A DNA stretch of 45,507 bases from contig JAOZSR010000017.1 of assembly GCA_029939575.1 (NCBI GenBank), forward strand, positions 6,629-52,135, read 5' to 3'. The notes below the pieces were generated by a model. The model was given only the letters and a program-made list of their open reading frames with translations, ran no database searches and was not told the DNA's origin. The translations under genes and the position numbers were made by a program. Positions within the stretch are counted from its first letter, which is position 1, and each line of letters begins with the position of its first letter. The stretch comes from Fidelibacterota bacterium. GTDB lineage: Bacteria; Fidelibacterota; UBA2242; JAOZSR01. Positions 40,468-45,507 of this stretch are shown here, in pieces.

Positions 40468-42276
40468 TTATCTGCGTTTATATCTGATCTTTTTCATCAT
40501 ATCCATCCTGTCTTTAGCTTTTCTCTTTTTTTCTTCAATTTTCTTTTTCTTTTTAGCCAGATCAATTTCAGGAGTGAAATATTTTTGTTGCACCATTGAA
40601 AGAATGTTGAAAAGAGTATAATAAAGATTTAAGCCGGATGGAAAATTATTAAACATGAAGAAAAACATAACAGGCATCATATACATCATTGTTTTTTGTT
40701 GAGGGTTAGATGATGCTCCTGAAAGTTTTTGTTGAAAAATCATAGAAATAGCCATAACCAGAGGTAATATATTTACATGATTGCCATAAATAGGTATGGT
40801 AAAGGGCAGAGTGAAAATTGTGTCTGGTGCTGACAAATCAGTTATCCAGAAGATAAAATCAGCGTGACGAAGGTCTATGGTGCTGCGAAATACAGTGAAC
40901 AAGGAAAATAAAATTGGCATCTGGAGTAATAGTGGAAAACAACCACCCATTGGATTAACGCCATGTTCTTTAAACAAGTCCATTTGAGCCTTATTATACT
41001 TCCCCATATCATCTTTATATTTTTCTTTTAGGATTGCAAGTTCGGGCTGAACTTTTTGCATCTCTTTCATTGACTGCGTCGATTTGTTTGTCAGGGGGCT
41101 TAATACGACTTTAATCAAAATTGAGAAAAGGATCAGAACCCAGCCGTAATTAGGAATTACCTTGTACATCTGGTGAAATAACCACAGAATGGATTTACAT
41201 ATAGGGCGTAAAATTTTTCCCAGGGACATAATATTTTCAAGGTCTGGCGAAAGGGTTTTAATTATAGAGTATTCTAACGGGCCAATATAAATATTGGTTG
41301 TAGTCTTAGTTCCGGATTCAAAATTAATCCCCATTGAGAATTGTTTTAAAAATTCTTTTCCATGAGTAGGAATACCGGTTCCGGCTAATTCATATCCAAG
41401 ACCGGGAGTTTCCGGTATAAAACAGGCTGTGAAATATTTGGTTCTGATTGCTGTCCAATCAGTTGAACCTTTTAATGTTGTTTTGTTGGTTTTTCCTGAT
41501 TTAATGTTGAAAGTTTCTGTTTCACCACCACTAAAACCATAAGCCTTTGAATAACGAATTTCGTCCATTCTCATTGGTTCTGTGTATGAAAGTCCACCAT
41601 CCCAATTTAACTTATAGGAGTTTGTTGCAAAATCTGATAATAATCCGGTCATATCTGTTGTTAGCTGGATTGGATATTGATCACCATAAAAACGGAATGT
41701 TTTGGTGACTTTTTTAAAGCCATTTTGTAATAATGAAAATTCCAAAATTAATTCAGCATCATTATTCAAATTAAAAATATTGTCAAAGTTTGGAGATGAA
41801 CTGGATTGGGTAAGTTTGAAATTTTGATCTAATTCGAAAAAACCTTCATTTTCAATTGAGATATAACTTAATAGAAGCGGTGATTGAATTTCCGGATTTA
41901 ACAATTCAACCAATGTAGTATCATTGTCAGTAAACATATTATATTTTTTTAGGATAAACGAAGTTAAAGTTCCTCCGCCTTTGTTAGATAGTGTTGCTTT
42001 ATAATATTCTGTGTCAATAATATATATTTCATTTTCAACAAAGTCGAAAGTGGAGTTAGAACCCGATGTGGCATTAACCTTTGCGGTTGCTTTTTTTTCA
42101 GCAGTATTTATACCGGTGTTTGGATTGATTTTTGAAACTGTAGTTGTACTATCAATTTGTTCCGTGTGTTCATTTGATTGTCCGGGAGCCTGAATGTTAA
42201 AAGTTTTATAATAATATGGCATTACCATTATTATTATAAAAATCAGTACAAATGCTAAAACTTGTTTCTTATCCAT
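40468..42276 (-). CDS. yidC: Membrane protein insertase YidC
   Basis: 602 residues from ATG at 42274-42276, chosen because it gives the usual MDKKQVLAFVLIFIIIMVMP first membrane helix and follows AAGGAA; a longer frame to 42315 has no support. A large periplasmic domain (about 60-340) is present, as in Gram-negative YidC. The conserved insertase core follows: YGWVLILFSILIKVVLSPLT, MGGCFPLLLQMPILFSLFTVFR and FPSGLNLYYTLFNILSMVQQ. It inserts proteins into the inner membrane alone or with SecYEG. Its start overlaps the yidD end by 8 bases. Confidence 0.96.
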   Translation of the reverse strand: MDKKQVLAFVLIFIIIMVMPYYYKTFNIQAPGQSNEHTEQIDSTTTVSKINPNTGINTAEKKATAKVNATSGSNSTFDFVENEIYIIDTEYYKATLSNKGGGTLTSFILKKYNMFTDNDTTLVELLNPEIQSPLLLSYISIENEGFFELDQNFKLTQSSSSPNFDNIFNLNNDAELILEFSLLQNGFKKVTKTFRFYGDQYPIQLTTDMTGLLSDFATNSYKLNWDGGLSYTEPMRMDEIRYSKAYGFSGGETETFNIKSGKTNKTTLKGSTDWTAIRTKYFTACFIPETPGLGYELAGTGIPTHGKEFLKQFSMGINFESGTKTTTNIYIGPLEYSIIKTLSPDLENIMSLGKILRPICKSILWLFHQMYKVIPNYGWVLILFSILIKVVLSPLTNKSTQSMKEMQKVQPELAILKEKYKDDMGKYNKAQMDLFKEHGVNPMGGCFPLLLQMPILFSLFTVFRSTIDLRHADFIFWITDLSAPDTIFTLPFTIPIYGNHVNILPLVMAISMIFQQKLSGASSNPQQKTMMYMMPVMFFFMFNNFPSGLNLYYTLFNILSMVQQKYFTPEIDLAKKKKKIEEKKRKAKDRMDMMKKIRYKRR

Positions 42277-42511
42277 TCTGTTTTTCCTTATGTTTGGAGA
42301 TTGGGTCAAACCCACCCGGGTGAAATGGGTGACATTTTAGGACCCTAATAATTGATAGATAAAATGCTTTAAAAATATTAAAATTTGAAAAAGCTTCACA
42401 GGCATATTGGGAGCAGGTTGGATGAAACCTGCAGGATCTGGGAAATAGGGGTGAAATTAATTTTTGATACCCTTTAATTAAAAGAATAATAAATTTATTT
42501 ATAATTTTCAT
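42269..42511 (-). CDS. yidD: Membrane protein insertion efficiency factor YidD
   Basis: 80 residues. The family pattern is unmistakable: GYQKLISPLFPRSCRFHPTC, SQYACEAF and RVLKCHPFHPGGFDP. YidD is a small membrane-associated protein that assists YidC-dependent insertion. It overlaps rnpA by 17 bases and yidC by 8, in the classical rpmH-rnpA-yidD-yidC order. Confidence 0.96.
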   Translation of the reverse strand: MKIINKFIILLIKGYQKLISPLFPRSCRFHPTCSQYACEAFSNFNIFKAFYLSIIRVLKCHPFHPGGFDPISKHKEKQNG

Positions 42512-42830
42512 TATTGAATTGACGCAATTGGGAAATGTAAAATTTTTTAAAATTAGTAAAGTTTAGATTGTCAAAAGTGTTTGTTACAGTAAAAATTACG
42601 GCCATAGGATAGGTAAAATTAATTTTTGATTGTCTGTAAACTTCACGAATAATTCTTTTTATCCGGTTTCTTTTCACTGCGCCCTTTACTTTACGCGTTA
42701 AGGCGATAGAATATTCCCAGTTTTTTTGAGTAGTCGCAGAAATCAAGATAGATCCGTATTTAACTGAATTTTTTCGGGAAATAATTTCAGAGCGCCTGTC
42801 CCAATCTAAAATAATTTCCTTTTTTAACAA
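42495..42830 (-). CDS. rnpA: Ribonuclease P protein component
   Basis: 111 residues from TTG at 42828-42830, one base after the rpmH stop. The RNR motif KVKGAVKRNRIKRIIREVYR is clear and the preceding WEYSIALTR matches the family's GLSVSRK strand; the N-terminal half is diverged. It assists RNase P RNA in maturing tRNA 5' ends. The same frame continues upstream to ATG 42893 inside rpmH (132 residues), but those extra residues only reflect the conserved L34 codons in another frame. The TTG start gives the normal length and the expected L-K-K-E opening. A Thermus-like overlap with rpmH cannot be excluded. Confidence 0.87.
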   Translation of the reverse strand: MLKKEIILDWDRRSEIISRKNSVKYGSILISATTQKNWEYSIALTRKVKGAVKRNRIKRIIREVYRQSKINFTYPMAVIFTVTNTFDNLNFTNFKKFYISQLRQFNNENYK

Positions 42831-42831
42831 T

Positions 42832-42966
42832 TTAAACTGTGAGTCTTTTTCTGCCCTTGGCGCGCCTGCTGGCGAGAACGTTTTTTCCGCCATTACTTTG
42901 CATTCTTTTTCTAAAACCGTGTTTATTTTTTCTTTTTCTATTACTTGGTTGAAATGTTCTTTTCAT
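42832..42966 (-). CDS. rpmH: 50S ribosomal protein L34
   Basis: 44 residues. The protein starts [19 protein letters not shown] and ends [11 protein letters not shown], the invariant L34 pattern. It is the first gene of the leftward rpmH-rnpA-yidD-yidC-mnmE-mnmG series, a hallmark of origin-proximal regions. Upstream, TGAGGTTATAAAA supplies a weak ribosome-binding site. Basic, ribosomal, no membrane part. Confidence 0.97.
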   Translation of the reverse strand: MKRTFQPSNRKRKNKHGFRKRMQSNGGKNVLASRRAKGRKRLTV

Positions 42967-43337
42967 TTTTTATAACCTCATTTTTTTTAAATAATATAAA
43001 GCCTGCTAATTTAATTGAAAAAAATTAAAATTCAACAAAAAAAATTAGTCGATATTTATTTTACCGAAAAGGTGTTTTTTGCTTTAACCTCGACATCAAT
43101 AATTCAATTTAATAATTAAAGGTTTATTGTGATTAGATTAATTTATCTGTATAGTTAAATCTTTAAATATAAGGGAATAAAAGACTATAATCCAGTTTGG
43201 AAAAGATTAAAAGTTTTTGCTTTGATTATTCTTGTTTTTATAAAATTTGTAAAACATAGCTTGACAAAGTAAAATAAATTATTGATAATTAATCAGAATC
43301 TACTGAAAATTTGGAAGATTAAACAAGGGAGCTCGCC
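42967..43337. other. Divergent AT-rich intergenic region between rpmH and a LysM gene
   Basis: Genes run away from this point on both sides, as at many bacterial origins, where rpmH borders oriC. I find no TTATCCACA-type DnaA boxes. The right side carries a good promoter (43261-43289). It is a candidate origin only by position. Confidence 0.4.
43261..43289 (+). promoter_or_regulatory. Sigma70-type promoter for the LysM protein gene
   Basis: TTGACA (43261-43266), a 17-base spacer and GATAAT (43284-43289): perfect -35, optimal spacing and a 5/6 -10. Transcription would begin about 43296, 42 bases before the start codon. Confidence 0.75.
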
Positions 43338-44186
43338 ATGAAAAGAATTAATTATTTATTAACTATTTTATTAATTTTCATTACACTGATTATATCTTTC
43401 TGCGCCAAGGAACCAAGAGCGGAATTGGAAAAAGCAGAAAGTGCTTTTCAAAAGGCGACAGAAGTAAATGCAATGAACTATGCAGCAGATTATTATACCA
43501 AAGCAAAAGACAAGTTGAATTCTGCAAAAAAGTTGGTTAACGCTAAAAAATATAATAGTGCAAAAATAATGTTGGAAGAGGTGGTTAAATTATCTCAAAC
43601 CGCGGTAAAGAAGACAGAAATTCGCAAAAAACAGGAACAAGAAAAAATTGCAGCCAGAGAAAAATCTCGAAAAGAAGAAATGGAAAAAAGAAATAAAATT
43701 GCCGAGAAAGAGAGAGAGGCTGAAAAAATAGCACGGGAACTTGCTGCAAAAGAGGCAGCAAAACCCCAAAAATATATTGTAAAAAAAGGCGATAATCTCT
43801 GGAAAATAGCGGCAAATATATATGGAAAAGCAAAATTCTGGAAAGTAATTTATGAAGCCAATAAGACAAAAATTTCAGATTTTGACAAAATATACGCCGG
43901 GCAGGAGTTGCTTATTCCAAATATTAAAAATGAACAAATAGAGGCTGGGAATGTTGAAGTTTTACTTACAGAATTGCCCAAAAGAATTGTTATTGATGAT
44001 CAATATGAGGTACGCGTTTTTGATAATCTGTGGAATATTGCAAAGGATATATATAAATGTCCTCTTATGTGGAAGACTATATATGAATTAAACAAAGAGA
44101 TAATTGAAAACCCCTGTCAACTTTTCCCAAAGCAAGTATTAAAAATGCCCCCACCCCAAAACAAAGAAATAAAAAAAACAGAATGA
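43338..44186 (+). CDS. Envelope protein with coiled coil and two LysM domains
   Basis: 282 residues. The N-terminal hydrophobic segment ends ISFCAKE; Cys22 could be lipidated although F at -1 is unusual. Residues about 30-95 are helical (DUF4398-like), and about 95-145 form a highly charged K/E/R coiled coil. LysM domain 1 (about 145-193) reads KYIVKKGDNLWKIAANIYGK ending in LLIPN; domain 2 (about 222-272) reads YEVRVFDNLWNIAKDIYKCP ending in LKMPPP. LysM binds peptidoglycan, so the protein probably links the membrane to the cell wall. It stands alone with its own promoter. Confidence 0.87.
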   Translation: MKRINYLLTILLIFITLIISFCAKEPRAELEKAESAFQKATEVNAMNYAADYYTKAKDKLNSAKKLVNAKKYNSAKIMLEEVVKLSQTAVKKTEIRKKQEQEKIAAREKSRKEEMEKRNKIAEKEREAEKIARELAAKEAAKPQKYIVKKGDNLWKIAANIYGKAKFWKVIYEANKTKISDFDKIYAGQELLIPNIKNEQIEAGNVEVLLTELPKRIVIDDQYEVRVFDNLWNIAKDIYKCPLMWKTIYELNKEIIENPCQLFPKQVLKMPPPQNKEIKKTE

Positions 44187-44575
44187 TCTGATTATGTTAA
44201 ACCAATTCATTAAACCATGTTTAACAAAATGATAAAAAAACATGGTTTAAGATAATAAAAGACAAAATAAATATTGACTGTTTGTAAAAAACAGCGCTAT
44301 TTTAAAATATTGGGTAATATGCATGCCTGGATTTAAATATGAATTGCCTCAAACAGAGCAATAAATAATGAGACAAAAGTGATGTTCTAAAAGATAACAA
44401 AAGGTGTAACTTACAGAAAAACAGCGCAACGAGCCACCACAAAAAGCGTTGTTCAGATATGAGTTAATGGTTGTCTATTTAACATTATTAACTTAAATTT
44501 GTATTAATAATTGAGAATTTTGTATATTTAGCCCGATAATTGAAAAAGAACAATTAAATTAAAAAGGAGTTTATT
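44187..44575. other. Intergenic region upstream of gap
   Basis: It holds a 13-bp perfect stem-loop (44210-44250), an 11-base direct repeat AAAAACAGCGC (44287-44297 and 44416-44426) and a CAACG/CGTTG dyad near 44426-44450. A possible promoter is TTGTAT-N18-TATATT ending about 44530. No gene is seen. Confidence 0.45.
44210..44250. terminator. 13-bp perfect stem-loop after the LysM gene
   Basis: TTAAACCATGTTT (44210-44222) pairs with AAACATGGTTTAA (44238-44250) around a 15-base loop, 24 bases beyond the stop codon. No T run follows, so it may stabilise the 3' end rather than end transcription by itself. Confidence 0.5.
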
Positions 44576-45507
44576 ATGGCTACAAAAATTGCAATTAATG
44601 GCTTTGGGCGCATTGGACGCGCTTTTATGAGAGCTATCAAAGAAAAAAAGATGGATTTTGATGTAATAGCAATTAATGATTTAACAGATGCAAAAACATT
44701 GACCGCATTACTAAAACATGATTCTATTCACAGAGCTTTCCCCGGGACAGTTGAATGTGATGGCGAAAATATTATTGTTGATGGCAAAAAAATTAAAGTA
44801 CTTGCTGAAAGAAGTCCTGCAAATCTACCATGGAAAGAATTGGGAATTGACGTCGTTATTGAATCTACAGGTGTTTTTAGAACAAGAGAAAAAATCCAAA
44901 TGCATATTGATGCCGGAGCTAAAAGAGTTTTATTGACAGTACCTGCAAAAGATCAAATTGATGCAACAATCGTTCTTGGTGTAAATGATGAAGATTTATC
45001 TGCCGGAGATGTAATTGTTTCAAATGCATCATGTACTACAAACTGTGCTGCTCCAATGGCTAAAGTAATGGTTGATACATTTGGTGTAAAACGTGGCGTT
45101 CTTCAGACAATTCATGCTTATACAGCAGACCAAAATCTTTTGGATGCACCTCATAGTGATCTTAGAAGGGCACGCGCTGCCGCAATGTCTGTTATTCCAA
45201 CTTCTACCGGTGCCGCTTCTGCAATCGGCAAAGTAATTCCCTCATTAAAAGGAAAAATGGAAGGTGTTGCATACAGAGTTCCAACTCCTGATGGTTCTTT
45301 GACAGAATTAGTGCTTGAATTAGACAAAGAAACAACAGTTGAAGAAATCAATGCTGCAATGAAAACAGCTGCTAAAGGCCCATTAAAAGGAATTATGGAT
45401 TATTCAACAGATGCTCTTGTATCAACAGATATTATCGGATTACCTTATTCTGTAACTTTTGACAGTAAAATGACAATGGTTATTGGTGGAAATCTTGTAA
45501 AAATTTC
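44576..45507 (+). CDS. gap: Glyceraldehyde-3-phosphate dehydrogenase, type I (3' end outside window)
   Basis: 310 residues visible of about 335. Start ATG 44576 follows AAAAAGGAG. G3P + NAD + Pi = 1,3-bisphosphoglycerate + NADH in glycolysis. The NAD motif is INGFGRIGR (7-15), with D35 (IAIND) favouring NAD; the catalytic Cys153 is in SNASCTTNC and H180 in TIHAYT. Other family segments present are RRARAAAMSVIPTSTGAA and the VAYRVPTPDGS loop. The frame is open to the right edge. With ackA it indicates glycolytic/fermentative energy metabolism. Confidence 0.97.
   Translation, partial: MATKIAINGFGRIGRAFMRAIKEKKMDFDVIAINDLTDAKTLTALLKHDSIHRAFPGTVECDGENIIVDGKKIKVLAERSPANLPWKELGIDVVIESTGVFRTREKIQMHIDAGAKRVLLTVPAKDQIDATIVLGVNDEDLSAGDVIVSNASCTTNCAAPMAKVMVDTFGVKRGVLQTIHAYTADQNLLDAPHSDLRRARAAAMSVIPTSTGAASAIGKVIPSLKGKMEGVAYRVPTPDGSLTELVLELDKETTVEEINAAMKTAAKGPLKGIMDYSTDALVSTDIIGLPYSVTFDSKMTMVIGGNLVKI

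Noticed and set aside
42495-42893. 132-residue version of rnpA
   Set aside because: Its N-terminal extension mirrors rpmH codons in another frame and does not resemble RnpA; kept only as an alternative.

Overview
The window comes from an AT-rich, Gram-negative bacterium. Several proteins carry Sec signal peptides or lipoboxes. There is a SurA-type periplasmic chaperone, a probable outer-membrane barrel, and a large secreted beta-propeller/cadherin-like surface protein. The gene content (DivIVA, YggT, DciA/DUF721, lipoprotein parvulins, REC-PAS histidine kinases) would fit the Fibrobacterota-Chlorobiota-Bacteroidota side of the tree, for example Marinimicrobia- or Calditrichota-like lineages. 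That placement is an inference. TTG and GTG starts are common.

Layout. 1-2.5 kb (minus): a TetR regulator, an outer-membrane-like protein and a LolD/MacB-type ABC ATPase cut by the left edge, probably one export operon. 3.06-8.5 kb (plus): a tight four-gene operon of a multi-cluster iron-sulfur flavoprotein, a DAO-family flavoprotein, a PLP aminotransferase and a D-2-hydroxyacid dehydrogenase. It looks like an opine/imino-acid/amino-acid oxidation module of unknown substrate. 8.9-15.3 kb: a 1061-residue surface protein, a membrane-bound LuxR-type regulator, two small envelope genes, a DUF1848 protein and a TPR lipoprotein. 15.8-22.7 kb (plus): acetate kinase, a large hybrid histidine kinase with a stand-alone receiver, then YggT, DivIVA-like and a degenerate purine nucleoside phosphorylase homologue, ending in a strong bidirectional terminator.

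22.8-43 kb (all minus) is the replication-origin-proximal core. In transcription order it runs rpmH, rnpA, yidD, yidC, mnmE, mnmG, mfd, three parvulin-type chaperones, dnaN, recF, dciA, gyrB, gyrA. dnaA is absent. Two parS sites, one a perfect 16-mer, lie in mfd and at its start codon, so a ParABS system and a nearby origin are likely. At about 43 kb transcription switches: rpmH runs left, while a LysM protein and type I GAPDH (cut by the right edge) run right.

Most notable points: parS sites tied to mfd; a gyrB whose conserved N-terminus can only be reached from a non-canonical AUU-type start; the redox operon at 3-8.5 kb; a PNP homologue that has lost its N-terminal phosphate loop; and several unexplained palindromes. 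No CRISPR array, insertion sequence, phage, tRNA or rRNA gene was seen.
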